The notes below the pieces were generated by a model. It saw only the letters and a program-made list of their open reading frames with translations. It ran no database searches and was not told where the DNA came from. The position numbers and the translations under genes were made by a program. From Poa pratensis (lineage: Eukaryota > Streptophyta > Magnoliopsida > Poales > Poaceae), in the NCBI GenBank assembly GCA_947311845.1, contig CAMZMU010000063.1:119678135-119742134 (forward strand): a stretch of DNA of 64,000 nucleotides, written 5' to 3'. Positions within the stretch are counted from its first letter, which is position 1. Each line of letters begins with the position of its first letter. This document shows, one piece after another, positions 33,750-46,100 of the stretch.

Positions 33750-33833
33750 CTCCCTCCTATCCGCTAAACTGTCGTGAGAATCAATATAACATGTATAAAT
33801 GTGAGCGGCGACTCTTTTTTGGATCGGAGGGAG
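33750..33833. mobile_element. short Stowaway MITE
   Basis: It starts CTCCCTCCTATCC and ends GGATCGGAGGGAG, with TA on both sides (33748-33749 and 33834-33835). 84 bases. Confidence 0.8.
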
Positions 33834-33835
33834 TA

Positions 33836-34788
33836 TATTTAACTCTAATGCAAAACTACACCATAAAATTGAACAAGTTTGCATATCGACAGGTTACTAC
33901 TGCAACCAGTACATCGAGCTAGCACTAGCGCTCATTTGAAACATATGTAGTCCAAGCGCAATACTATAGAGAAGGCATCTAAAACTAACCATCTCCACGG
34001 TTATTGCAATGGGAAGAATGAGAAAGAAATCATATGGACGATTGCAATCACATACACTTGCTATAGCATGACAGCGAATCACCAATTCACAATTGTACAA
34101 ATCGCGTTTTTGGGTAGACAAGTCCAACTCGTGGAACTCCCGCAGCTTCCTGCTTGAGCCAGCCGGGCTACTCTACTCTGCAGCACCTCGTCGCGTTGGG
34201 CCAGTATGAGGGCGAGGTGGACGACGAGTTCAAGGTGCGGCCGCGTGCACGTAGAACCACGACTGGCAGCCGGAGGCGCGTCACCTACGCGCTACGCGGG
34301 CGACCATTGTCCGGACTTCTGCCACCGGCCGGGTGGCGCCGCGTGGACCTGCCGACCGCTCGCGCATGACGACAACTTCGAGCTGTGGCTCCATTTGCCA
34401 CTCTACGGCACGCGCCGGTGCCGCGCCGGACCCGACCGGCGTGTTGCCGCCCCACGGGTGCCTTCGGCGAACTGCGTTCCCAAGGCGGAGAGTACTCACC
34501 GCGACCGGCTCGGGTGCGCAGCTAGAATCCTGCTCCTGCAGCTCCTTGACGGGGCGGACGAGCTCGTCGACCTCCGGTGTTGGGGGAGAAGGTGACCCGC
34601 GGAGGCCAGGTCCAGCTCGATGGTGTGGAGCACGATTTGGGGGAAATCGAGAGGCAGAGCGAGGCGACCTTATCCGGAAGCGCATAGGTATCGTATCGAA
34701 CGGCTGGCGGGTGGTTCTCTGGATATCCACGGCGTGCGAGGGTGCGTCACGTTTAGCCAAATAACAGGCGCCTGCTGGTTAGATTTAC
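33836..34788. other. unique spacer with a GC-rich block
   Basis: From about 34140 to 34770 the sequence becomes strongly GC-rich with long overlapping open frames on both strands (for example 34281-34760 minus and 34206-34595 plus). None resembles a family I know. It may be a captured gene fragment. It is absent between P1 and module X. Confidence 0.35.
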
Positions 34789-35787
34789 CGATACTGAAAC
34801 ATACACGTGCTTATAACTCACAAATGCCGGGATAATAAATGGACAACATTGATCTCAGAATTCTTACCACTAAGCATATAGAAACCACGAAGCCGGGCGA
34901 TTTGCAAACATCATCACACAACCAAAGTGCTACTAGTTATATGAAGCTAACAACGCCAATGTGAAAAGAATGAACCAATGAAGAAAATTACACACACGGA
35001 CAGACACTATACAAGCACAAATGGGGCAATCATCAATGCGTGTTTTGGCTTCTGCAGAAGAGAACAGATTTGTGCTGTCAGGGACGATGCTGGAAAAAGC
35101 AGCAGTGCGGTCATCTATATTTTTTTCTCTATGGTACAGTTGTGGGCGTCATTCTCTATAGATTAGCACTAAATTAGTAGTAATTAGTGCTAATTTATGT
35201 AGGAACTTCAAATTTTCATTGGGGTCAGCTAACCCCAATGCGCTCTCAAGCCAGCTCCATCGCTCTGCTGCTGCACGAGACTTTCATTCCCAATGCTCTA
35301 AGCATTCCAAACGTATCAACAGATAGCAGTTTTTGGTTCTACGATGGTGTTGCAGGAAGTGCCAGTCCTGGGATGTCTGGGATGTTTTTGTTATGCGGGT
35401 TGACAATCCGCGAGAAAGACGACGACATGTTATGGGTTGCACAAGTAGGAAAAGTAGCAAGGATGGTAATTAAAATCAAAACCAAGAAATAACATGTCAT
35501 GGTTTCACAACAAAGACAAGAAACAACATATCATGGTTGAACAACTAAAAGACAAAAAGCAGTGTGCATGCATGCAATTATACAAATTCATTAATGTCAA
35601 TTATCAATAGATTTACTTCAGCTGCTAAAGATGTCATTCCAATTTTTTAACTTTAATTTCCCTTACATTGAGGCGGTGCTGCTTTGTTTGATGTTACTTA
35701 TACATAATGAGGTTCCCACATGTCATGCGACATTTCATATTTCTGTTTTGATGTTACTATCCAAATGAGGTTCCCACTTGTCATGGG

Positions 35788-35908
35788 ACATTTTATCCCG
35801 TATGTGTGGGAGAAAAAGTTCAAGCAGGCCACGGTAAAGATGGGCGGAATCAAGGTGAAGACCAAGGCTAATGGGGAGATCAGAAAGAAGTTCAGCCTCA
35901 TCAACTAG
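35788..35908 (+). pseudogene. class III peroxidase C-terminal relic, copy 2
   Basis: Same relic as 19950-20070, with two substitutions. One changes the last conserved Cys to Phe (KKFSLIN). Confidence 0.85.
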
Positions 35909-36556
35909 TAATGACCGTTCCTCCGACCAAATCGAGGCTATGTTAATCCCCACCTCGTCAACGGAAGGCGACTAGAATAATATTGTTGTTTTGTGTGATA
36001 TTTTGGAATTTCCATTAATTTTTCACTATGTGGTTTTATTTATTCTTGTATTTCATTTGGTTTTACTGAAATTGTTGTGAGCCTACTTCTATTCATTAAT
36101 GAGATCTTCACGGTTTTTGTTTAAACAACACTAATCACTTTGGTCAAAACATTTTTTTGTGGTACTTACCAAGAGACAACTTTTCCTCCACAATTTTGGA
36201 CAGTGCTTTTGCAGCACAAGCCAAACCCAGTTGAAACGTAGATGTCACCACATTCACTTATGTCAACTAGGATTCAACTAAGAAATCCTATGTAGTGTTG
36301 TGAATTTTACGGAATTGTACAAAAGGGTATGTTAATGTCTTGTTGCTTAAGTTGACTCCTCAACTTGAAACTATCCAGAATAAGCATGAGATGAGAGATT
36401 ACAATAAGTAGGCTTAAAACACTATATAAAATCCACTCATCAGCCTTATCCACTAATTAAAATCGAAGATGCTCACTTAACTAGTGAAAAATCAGGGGAA
36501 CCCCATATAAAAACACCACAGGGTCACGCCCACTCTCACCACAAGGTAATGCCCAC

Positions 36557-37027
36557 TTGAGACCCCAGAACAACATAACCACGACCACACTCAACGACGT
36601 CGAGGCAAAGGCCAACGGAGCCCACCAGACAAACACAAAACAAACACCGACCCACTACACCAAGCTATCTAGTCTCCCATCACTGCCAGAGAAAATGCGT
36701 CGTGACTGTTATAGTGGACGTAAACCTGGACGCTCCCGAAGAGGAAAACATGCCCGCATTCCACAAGACCTTGCGCCAAAAGCGACACCCGACACGCCGA
36801 TGACCAACACAAGAGCAACCTTGTCGTCCACACAAAACACAAGGTCAAACATCCTCGATGTTGCAAAGCTTACGGAACCGCCACACACTGACTTCCATTA
36901 CACCGTCGCGCCTTGCGCGATCCATCGAGACCACCTTTCGGGGTCGATGCCCCGACACACAACCGCTCACTCTAGAGCTACATTGCGTGACAACCTAGTT
37001 TTTTGCAGTCCAAGCTGCACAAAATGA
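36557..37027 (+). other. unknown ORF in module X', copy 2
   Basis: 156 codons, the counterpart of 20720-21160. A one-base difference near 36950 gives it a different C-terminus, which argues against selection for the protein. Confidence 0.25.
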
Positions 37028-38083
37028 CTCTCCCAAGACTAGGCCACCGCACCACATCCGAGGTCGTCGCCTCGACATAGTGCAAGACCACCCTCTATAA
37101 GATGCATCTCCCGAGCCGACGACCACTGTGTATTCACATCTCGAGATTGTGACCCACTCCATCCAAAATGAAAGGACCCATATCTCGCCTATAGGGGGTG
37201 AATAGGGAATAAAGAAATTACAATTTTGTCTTTAGAAAATGCGAAAGTAAACTAGCTTTTAATTTGTTAAGCACAAAAGGCAAATATGCTAGGCTCAAAT
37301 ATGTGCATCAAAAATTTATGTTAAAAAAGATAAATATTATGTGATAGCGAGATATATAAGTTCAAGCACGAATGCTATCACAAGATAAAAGTATAAGTAA
37401 ACAAGTAAATAGTTCGGACATACAGATAACCGAGTCCGCAGGGATGATGATGTATCCCAGTGTTCACTTCCCGGAGGAAGCTAATCTCCATTTGAGAAGT
37501 ATAGAGGCCTCAAGCTCCCCAATAACCCTATGGCAGACCATATTCTCGTCGAGCCTCCACCAACGTGGATAGACTCCATCCATTATATGGTGCCTTTTAA
37601 AGTGAAACATATCAAAGACATAACAGATACAACGAGGATAAAGAGATAGTTGTCGGCCACCATGCATCATGCCTGTCGCGCATCATGAATCTATTGCCGA
37701 CCACCACACATCGCACATGACCCAAAGCCAGACGACAAAGGGTCATCCGTGCCATGTGGAATCCTCTCTGCAACCCGACACCACCGAGCCAGATCCGGCG
37801 CCCACACCTTCTCCCATAGTCCCATACATACCAATGCCACCACCACATCCCTTCATGCCAGCTGCCTCACCCGGCAACACGATGGTGCTGCCATTTCGCG
37901 CTGAAGCCACCGCAACACGGCCGTGAAGCCAACACCCTGGTCATGGATTTTCGCTGCCCGAGCGCTGCCAATCTCCACAAGAACCCCCCTACCACCCTTG
38001 CGGTGCCAGCGCCTGTGTTGAGGGCGTTTGAGGGGTGCCCAGCAGCGACGCGCAAGGGTTCCCCTAGTCACTCTTTTGCCTTA

Positions 38084-38346
38084 CTCTCTCTGTCCCCAAA
38101 AGAGTGTACTTGCAACTTTTTTTTGGTGAGTAACTTTTTTAAGTTTGACCAAGTTAATTTATATAAAATTTTACCAACATTTGTACCATCAAATAAGTAT
38201 CATTAGATTCATTATAAAATGTATTTGCATTACATGCCAAATTTGTGGCATAAATATTGGTGAATTTATATATAAACTTAGTCAAACTTGAAAAACTTTA
38301 ACCCTCCAAAAATGCTGAAAGTACACATATTGCGGGACGGACGGAG
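38084..38346. mobile_element. Stowaway MITE upstream of P4
   Basis: Counterpart of the element at 22320-22587, with the same start CTCTCTCTGTCCCC after TA and the same degraded right end. Confidence 0.75.
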
Positions 38347-38902
38347 CAGTTGAAGCTGCAATATTTTGAAGTTGTATGTGTAACATATTAACATGGATAT
38401 ATGTTTTAACTTTATTTAAAAAATATTAACATGTTTTGTACTTAAAAAATGATCTTACTTACCCTACCTAAGTTGCCCATATATATTCAAAGTGACCTTG
38501 AACCGATTTTTACTTCGTCTAACCGCCGATTTTGTACTTCGTATAACCGCTCTATTGAGCTAATTTAATCCAGGAACTCTTCAGTTACTTACCCTTCGTG
38601 GCGTTCCCCCAATATTCTCCTCCTACCTTGCACTCTTTCCCGATGCAATATCAACACTCCCAGAAATCAGACTATTTCATCTTGGACAGGGACAGATGCG
38701 CACATAACCGAGCAGATGACAAAGCCAATGCCGTACCATCTTAGCTCTGTGTGAGATCGTGCGCTCCATCTTCTAGTCTGACTTTTCTTTTTTAGTTATC
38801 TTGACGTTGTGTTCTAGCTTGGCTTGAAAGCACACATGTAACCTGCCATCAACGAACCAAAATATATGTCGTGCATACATATTTTTAAGGTCCGCCTGGA
38901 CC

Positions 38903-38910
38903 TATAAGTA
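38903..38910 (+). promoter_or_regulatory. TATA box of peroxidase P4
   Basis: TATAAGTA, 66 bases before the ATG of P4. Confidence 0.65.
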
Positions 38911-38975
38911 GACCTGCAACACATCAGGTTTCTTCACCCACCCTCCTCTACTCTCTAGAGCTATTCTCTCGAGCT

Positions 38976-40091
38976 ATGACCATGACTAGTGACAGGCTTG
39001 CCACCTTGGCTCTGCTGCTAGCATTGCTTGGTTGCATGGCCCACACGTGCCAAGCGAGCTACGGGGTTCCCCACCCGTCAGCGCCTCGACTGAGGGTCGG
39101 CTACTACAAGAAGACGTGCCCCGCCGCGGAGTACGTCGTCAAGACGGTCGTTGAAAATGCCCTCAAATCGAATCCCGGCCTCGGAGCCGGCATCATCCGC
39201 TTGGCCTTCCACGACTGCTTCGTCCAGGTACGTTCCCAACTTGTTGCTCATGGTGGCTTGCTCATGCATGTGCTGTGATGCATTGAACACGTGGTTAATC
39301 AATGTTGGCGCATGCATGCATTGCAGGGCTGTGACGCGTCGGTGCTACTGGACCCGACGTCGGCGAACCCGCGCCCCGAGAAGCTCAGCCCGCCCAACTT
39401 CCCCAGCCTGCGTGGCTTCGAGATCATTGACGCGGCCAAGGCGGCGCTCGAGAAGGTCTGCCCCGGCAAGGTCTCCTGCGCCGACGTCCTCGCCTTCGCT
39501 GCCCGCGACTCCGCCGTCTTCCTCAGCGGCAACAGGATCAAGTACGACATCCCGTCGGGACGGTTCGACGGGCGCGTGTCGCTCGATAGCGAGGCGCTCG
39601 AGTTCCTTCCCCCGCCATTCTTCAACCTCACGGAGCTCGTCGACAGCTTCAAGGCCAAGAAGATGAACGAGGACGACCTTGTGGTGCTCTCCGGCGCGCA
39701 CACCATCGGAATCTCCCACTGCTCCTCCTTCATCGACCGCCTCCCTCCCAACCCCTCCAACATGAACGCCGCTCTCTCCGCCCAGCTGCAGAAGAAATGC
39801 CCGCTGACCCCCGACATCACCAATGACCCCGTTCAGGTGCAGGACATCGTGACACCAGGCCAGTTGGACAACCAGTACTACAAGAACCTGCGCAAGCGCA
39901 ATGTTCTCTTCCACTCCGACGCTGAGCTTTTAACATCGACCCTGACGTCGAAGAAGGTGTTCCAGAACGCCATTCACCCCAAGGTGTGGGAGAGGAAGTT
40001 CGCCAAGGCGTTGATCAAGATGTCAGCCATCGAGCTCAAGACCGCCGCCAACGGCGAGATCAGGAAGAACTGCAGGCTCGTCAACAAATAA
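38976..40091 (+). CDS. class III peroxidase P4 (intact)
   Basis: Exon 1 is 38976-39227 and exon 2 is 39327-40091; the product is 338 residues. It has the signal peptide, [33 protein letters not shown] and all eight family cysteines. It is the most divergent of the four: [60 protein letters not shown]. Its 3' flank is also different from P1-P3 from the stop codon onward. The intron (CTTGTTGCTC) and the start MTMTSDR pair it with P2. It is predicted to be a secreted peroxidase acting in the wall on phenolic substrates. AATAAA lies at 40309. Confidence 0.95.
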
Positions 40092-40490
40092 AAGTTATTC
40101 GCTGGCCATGATTAATTTGTTGAGCGTGCATGCGCGCACTCTGTTTCTGCAGATTTCTTCACCGTTTTAAGTCGCGGCATCTTTGTGGCCGTGTTATTTC
40201 ATTCGTTACATTTCGTCAGTTTGCTTGCTTGAAACGTGTTGTTTGGTTTCGCTTCTGTTGGTGCAGTGAGATGGTCACATTGTAATTTCATACTGTTATG
40301 TATTCCTGAATAAATGTTTCATTTTCGGCTTATTGAGGAAAAGATATTTTTGCAATCGAATTTGTGTGGTGTGGGGTTTTTTATAGCTTGTTGTTAGCTT
40401 TCCAGTAAACCAAAAACTCAGCGAATTCGGAGTTCGTATGAAAATGTTAGGCCGTTTTTATTTACTTTCCATTATCAAGGAGTTTCATGG
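40092..40490 (+). other. 3' flank of P4
   Basis: 3' untranslated region with its poly(A) signal at 40309, diverged from the other three copies, followed by unassigned AT-rich sequence. Confidence 0.5.
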
Positions 40491-40898
40491 TCAAACTTTT
40501 CTCAAAACAAGTAAATATTTTAATGTTCTCCTAAGTGGGAACCTCACCAGAAAGGAACCGGTTCTAATTCCTTCATCTTTCCTATTCTTACAAAAGATCG
40601 TCGTGAATTCCTTCTCAAGTTCAGCCAGAGTGATATAGCCTTTCTTCACTGAGGTAACACCACAATTGTTGAAATTTAGCCACTTAGTCTCGTCTGCGTC
40701 AGGTACATCCAAATGGTAGAATCCCAGCCTGGAGCTCGCACGGCCAAAATAAGCTGCTGCAGGATGTTCCTTATTCACAGGATGGCCAGTCAAATTATAG
40801 ATGAAGCAAAGCTTAGGCTTCATGCAATCTTCTTCTTCACTTTTTGTTCTCAAATCCTTGGTTTTCTTCTGCTGGTTGATTTCTTCTGATAACCCCAA
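40491..40898 (-). pseudogene. DUF4283/zinc-knuckle-type gene fragment
   Basis: The minus-strand frame reads KPKLCFIYNLTGHPV, then YFGRASSRLGFYHLDVPD, TKWLNFNNCG, a linker, and TGSFLVRFPLRRTL. FLVRFP is the hallmark of DUF4283, and the preceding C...H segment resembles a damaged zinc knuckle (one Cys replaced by Tyr, another missing). Such proteins are common in Triticeae transposable elements and LINE ORF1-like genes. Only a fragment is present, with no ends of an element visible. Confidence 0.6.
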
Positions 40899-41472
40899 AT
40901 TAGTAATACATGTAGTAGTTGTCTGCCACCGTCATTTCAATAAATACAGAAAAAACCTGCCCCACTCCTTTGATATTCCCATGTTGGTATGTAAATAGAT
41001 ATGCATAAAGTGATAGCATCAAATTAGTAATGCGAGGCTAACCATCACATGTATGATAACCATCAAATTAGTACAATAGCAAAACTACTACTACCGGCCG
41101 GCACGCAGCACTTGCAGGCTGATTCATCATCACTATTCCGAGCTACCTCTTCTTCTTCTGGCCATTTTGCTCAGATGCATCATGCATTGGTCAGTTGCAT
41201 GCAGCACGCGGAGAAGTTTCGCGGAAGGCTCCCGCGACCAAGCGGTGACGACAAGAGCATGCAATTGCACTCGCAATTTCGAAAATCGCTTACCCGATCC
41301 CCGATCTGTGCAAGGTCTTCACCTTTCGATCGATGGCTGAAACTCCTTTTGGATCGTCGGAAATAGCAAGCACGCACCGTGCTCTTCTCATTAACTTGGC
41401 TGGGAGCGCGTCTCCTCCTGCTCTGCTACCATTTACCAAGCTCCAACGCGCGAGGCAGAGCACACCCCTGCA
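40899..41472 (+). promoter_or_regulatory. upstream region of DUF26 gene D1
   Basis: Non-coding. 40960-41320 is paralogous to 15200-15540. It includes CTACTACCGGCCGGCACGCA and a pyrimidine-rich stretch near 41380-41410. No clear TATA box was chosen. Confidence 0.5.
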
Positions 41473-42496
41473 ATGGCGAGCTCGGCGCTTTCCTGCTCCC
41501 GCGTGATCCTCTTGATCCTCCTCGTCGCCGTGACGCCGGTCTCGTGCGCCACGGAGCAGCGCGTGAGCCTCATGGCCACCGCGATCGAGTGCTACCCGCG
41601 CCCACGCCCACCAACGCCACCAACAGCTCGGTGTTCGGCGCCAACGTGCTCTCGCTCCTCGCCAAGCTCCCCTCCGCCGCCGCGCCGACCGGCTTCGCGT
41701 CTCTGCACTCCGGCGGCCTCTCCGACCGCGCGTTCACTCGCGGCCTCTGCTTCGGCGACGCCACGCCGCTCGAGTGCGGCCACTGCCTTTCCGTGGCCGC
41801 CACCGACCTCACCTCGGGCTGCGGCGCCGACAGCCACCGCCGCGCCGGCATCTGGAGCGATGGCTGCTTCGTCTCCTACGCCGACACCAACGCCACCACA
41901 TCCAGCGAGGACGCCTTCCGCGTGCGTGTCATCTCCGTCCCCGCCGACGCGCTCGCCAGGAACGCCTCCGACGCCGACCTGCAGAGGCTCGCCGCCGTCG
42001 CGCAGCTTCTGGCGCCGTACGCGGCCGGGAGCAACAACATGCTGGCCGTCACGAACGCGACCGAAGTGGCGAACTGCAACTTCTACGCCGCGAGGAGCAC
42101 GGTGTGCGTGCTGGCGCAGTGCGCGAGGGACCTGCCCACGGCGGCGGCGGAGTGCGCACGGTGCATCAACCACTCGGCGAGCGTGGCGGCGACGTGCTGC
42201 TGGGGTCTCGACCCTGGTAGCGCGGGCGTGCCTGCCGCCGTTGCCGGCTTCAACTGTTACCTCCGCTTCGAGGTGTCCACTTCGCGTCTTCGCCGGTGCC
42301 CTGCGAGAAAGGATCGGTGAGCGAGCACACACTCATGGTTCTTCGTTTACCTAGATATAGCTCGACACATTATTTTGGTTCGATTTATTTGAGCTAACAG
42401 TGGACACATTTTGCATTTAGCGAGGACGATCAACGATTATCCTGTCCTTACCGGGGTGTTGGCCGCACTCGTCCTGCTGCTGCTTGTGCTAGGTTA
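41473..42496 (+). pseudogene. DUF26 cysteine-rich secretory protein D1 (frameshifted)
   Basis: Exon 1 is 41473-42316 and exon 2 is 42421-42496. The start has a signal peptide (VILLILLVAVTPVSCAT). After a -1 break near 41605 the frame carries a first DUF26 domain with the C-X8-C-X2-C signature (LCFGDATPLECGHC), SGCGADSHRRAGIWSDGCFVSY, and a second domain (VLAQCARDLPTAAAECARC, spaced C-X10-C-X2-C), ending NCYLRFEVS. A +1 break near 42285 would restore the original frame, which then splices into exon 2, RTINDYPVLTGVLAALVLLL plus a short end and stop. That predicts a hydrophobic C-terminal tail and no kinase. DUF26 proteins are secreted plant proteins linked to defence, carbohydrate binding or plasmodesmata. 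The frame breaks make it a pseudogene or an error-containing gene. Confidence 0.8.
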
Positions 42497-42916
42497 GCTC
42501 ACACTGATTCACTGTTGCCGCTGATGGAAAGAAAGATCAGGTACTGTGCTCTGTTTTTCCCTTCTCCGATCTAGGCCAGCCGAAGTTTTTTTTCTCTCTT
42601 CTTCAAGAAAATGCTAGTACTATTCTATAGATCTGTAGTGTTATCTTGTAAGACTTTGTTTCCACATAACAAAAGAAAAATATTTCCACAAAAAGTCTTT
42701 TCCATTGCACAATATCTTGTAGGACTTGTGCTTAACTTTTTTTCGTGCAAACGGCTTTGCACTTGGTTGTTCTTAGACAAATTAAACGTTGTCCAAAATA
42801 ATAAAATAGTTTATTCTTTGATACACCTTTATTCAGTCTCGTTTGGCATGCATATAATTCTGATTTTCTTCTTCACGTCTCAGTGCAGCAGCACCCCGGG
42901 CGGAAGCTTAGCTAGG
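42497..42916 (+). other. 3' flank of D1
   Basis: Unassigned AT-rich sequence between D1 and the copia insertion. The last five bases, CTAGG, are the target duplication of the copia element. Confidence 0.5.
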
Positions 42917-43107
42917 TGCGAACGAGAGAGATTGGAGGGATTCGCCACACCAGGGGCAGCTCGTGTTGATTATATAGCACAAATACAAGAGTGCCTTGCA
43001 AGGCAAGGAAGCAATCTAAACCTACCAAACCGAGATATACAGGATCGGTTGAGGAGATTGTCTAATAAACTTGCCTAACAACTATACAAGGAATATATAC
43101 TCTAACA
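42917..43107 (-). repeat. copia 1 3' LTR
   Basis: 191 bases, TG...CA ends, adjacent to the purine tract on its right side. Confidence 0.9.
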
Positions 43108-46100
43108 TCCCCACTCAGTTTGTGCGTCGGAAGAGCGGACGCATAAACTGTGCCGAAAATCCAGGAACAGCTGAGAGGGTAAGCCTTTCGTCATGATGTC
43201 GGCGAACTGTTGAGACGATGGCACATGAAGAACCCGTATCTGGCTGAGAGACACCTTCTCCCGCACGAAGTGGATGTCAATCTCGATGTGCTTGGTGCGA
43301 CTATGTTGCACCGGGTTCGACGCCATGTAAACAACACTAACATTGTCACAAAAGACAACTGTCGCAGCCTGGAGGGGATGATGAAGTTCCTGAAGGAGTT
43401 GTCGTATCCAGCAACACTCGGCGACGGCGTGAGCAACGGCACGGTATTCCGCTTCAGCACTAGAGCGAGAAACAGTGGCCTGTCGCTTAGAGGACCACGA
43501 CACAAGGTTGTCGCCAATATAGACACAAAACCCCGAGGTGGAGCGTTGCGTGTCCGGACAACCAGCCCAATCAGCATCGGAGTACGCCGTAAGAGAAGCC
43601 GAGGAGGTCGCATGAAGACGAAGACCTAGGTCGACGGTGCCTTTGATGTACCGAAGGGTCCGCTTCACCAAGTTGAGATGGGGCTCACGTGGTGCATGCA
43701 TGTACAGGCACGCCTGCTGGACGGCATGGGCGATGTCGGGCCGTGTCAAGGTGAGGTACTGAAGAGCACCAGCAAAACTCCGATATTCCGCAGGATCGGA
43801 GACGAGGGGACCGGCGTCGGCGGAGAGCTTGCACCTGGTGTCGATCGGCGTGGCACATGGATTGCACGCGAGCATGCCGGCGCGCTCGAGGAGGTCAATG
43901 GCGTACTGGCGTTGAGAGAGGAGCATCCCGGACTTGGAGCGAGTGACGGAAACCCCGAGGAAGTACGACAGATCCCCAAGGTCGGTCATGGCGAACTCGC
44001 GGTGAAGCAGCTTCGTTATGTGCTGAAGGAGGCGGGGTCGAGGCAGTGAGGATGATGTCGTCGACGTACAACAGGAGGTAGGCGAGCTCGTCCCCATGGC
44101 GAAGCACGAAGAGGGACACGTCAGACTGGGACGCGACGAAGCCGAGACGGTGGGCATAGTGGGCGAAGCGTTGATACCACGCTCGCGGAGCCTACTTGAG
44201 GCCGTACAGCGATTTCTCGAGGCGGCAAACGTGTTGCGACGTGTCGGGTCGGTGAAGCCGGACGGTTGCTCGCAGTAGACCTCCTCATCAAGATTGCCAT
44301 GGAGAAAGGTGTTCTTGACGTCCAGCTGATGAATCGGCCATGCGCGAGAGGTGGCGATGCCGAGGACGATGCGAATGGTCGTGGGCTTGACGACGGGGCT
44401 GAAGGTCTCGTCAAAGTCCACACCATGCTGCTGAGAGAAGCCGCGCACGACCCATCGTGCCTTGTACCGAGAGAGGCCACCATCCGAGCCGAACTTGTGC
44501 TTAAAAATCCACTTTCCTGAAACAATATTAGCACCAACAGGACGAGGAACAAGTGTCCATGTGTGGTTATGCATGAGTGCATCGTACTCCTCGGTCATGG
44601 CAGCGCGCCAATGTGGATCCTGAAGAGCACCCCGGTATGTTTTAGGAAAAGGAGAAATCGAAGAGTGGATGGCGGAAAGGTTGAGGCGATCAATGGGTTT
44701 AGAGATGTCGTGCTTGGCTCGTGTGACCATGGTGTGGGACGGAGGACCTGGAGTAGGGCGTGTACGGCGTGGTGGCGGGGGTGGGGGTGGTGGAGGAGGC
44801 GACTGGCTCGGAGGCATTGGTGAGCTAGCGGGTGGACTCGACGGCGCAGGAGAGCTGGGGCGAGGCGAGTTGGGAGGGGATCGCTCGGGGGCCGAGGCAT
44901 GCATGCTGGGCTGGGCCGGTGGGGAGACAATTGTGGTGGGCTGAAGGCTAAGGAAATCGATCAAGAAATCAAGAGAATCAGCGGACGGAGCTGGTGCAGT
45001 TTTGGCGAACGGAAACTGGGATTCGTCGAACACGACATGGCGTGAGGTCAAGACACGGCGAGTGGTGAGATCTAGGCAGCGATAGCCGCGGTGGGAGGAA
45101 GGGTAGCCGAGAAAGACACAGGCGCTAGAGCGAGGGGCGAGTTTATGGGGTGCTGTGGCGGATTGGTTGGGGTAACATAGGCAGCCGAAGACACGTAGGT
45201 CGGAGTAGGAAGGAGGCTGCTGGTGGAGGAGTTCGTACGGAACGGAGAAACCTATAGGTTGACAGGGACGTCGGTTAAGGAGGTAAGTGGCGGTAGCTAG
45301 GGCTTTGGCCCAATAGGACGGAGGAATGTGCGCTTGGAAAAGAAGTGTGCGGGTGATGTCTTTGAGGGTGCGGAGGGCGCGTTCGGCCTTGCCATTCTGG
45401 GGAGAGGTGTAGGGACAAGACATGCGAAGGTGGATGCCATGGCTAGTGAGAAATTCGACCAGGGTGGAGTTGACAAATTCGGTGCCATTGTCGGTTTGGA
45501 GGGAGACTACGGGGAGGTTAAATTGCGTGCGTGCATAGGCAACGAAGTTGATTAAAACATCGGCGGTGTCAGACTTATGACGTAAAGGAAAAGTCCACAT
45601 AAAATGAGAGTAGTCATCCACAATGACAAGATAGTATTTTAGGCCAGAATTACTCAAAATCGGAGAGGTCCATAAATCGCAATGTATTAACCGAAAAGGA
45701 ATGACACTAAAAGTTTTGGATCGAGAAAATGGTAAACGAACGTGCTTGCCAATCTGGCACGCATGACACAAATGAGGTAGCATTATTACAAGAAATCTCA
45801 AATTGTCTAGATAAATGTGACATAGTGTCACGTCCCGGATGACCTAAACGGCGATGCCATAGCTCGGTGGAGTCGGAGGACGCAAGGAGGCCGTACGGCG
45901 ATGGTGAGCTTGGGCTGGTGGAGAACTTGTAAAGAGGGCCGGAGCTACTGCAGCGTATGATCTCGCGCCGGGTTTGAAGATCCTTAACAGAGAAACCAAA
46001 CGGGTCAAATTCGACGGAACAAGAATTATCAGTGGTAAATTGACGAGTAGAAATCAGGTTTTTGATGATGTTTGGAACAACTAGGACATTGGGTAAAGAA

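Larger units (their letters stand above)
34789..38975 (+). repeat. spacer module X', copy 2 (between P3 and P4)
   Basis: Second copy of 18961-23227, beginning at ATACTGAAACATACACGTGC. It carries the same relic, ORF, MITE and upstream region, now in front of P4. It has about 45 extra bases near 37513 and lacks about 106 bases at the position of 21906-22012. Confidence 0.85.

Noticed and set aside
34281..34760. 159-codon minus-strand ORF as a real gene
   Set aside because: Overlapping long frames exist on both strands in a GC-rich block and none resembles a known family; listed only as an unassigned block.
41592..42332. 246-codon minus-strand ORF opposite D1
   Set aside because: Shadow frame of the GC-rich DUF26 exon.
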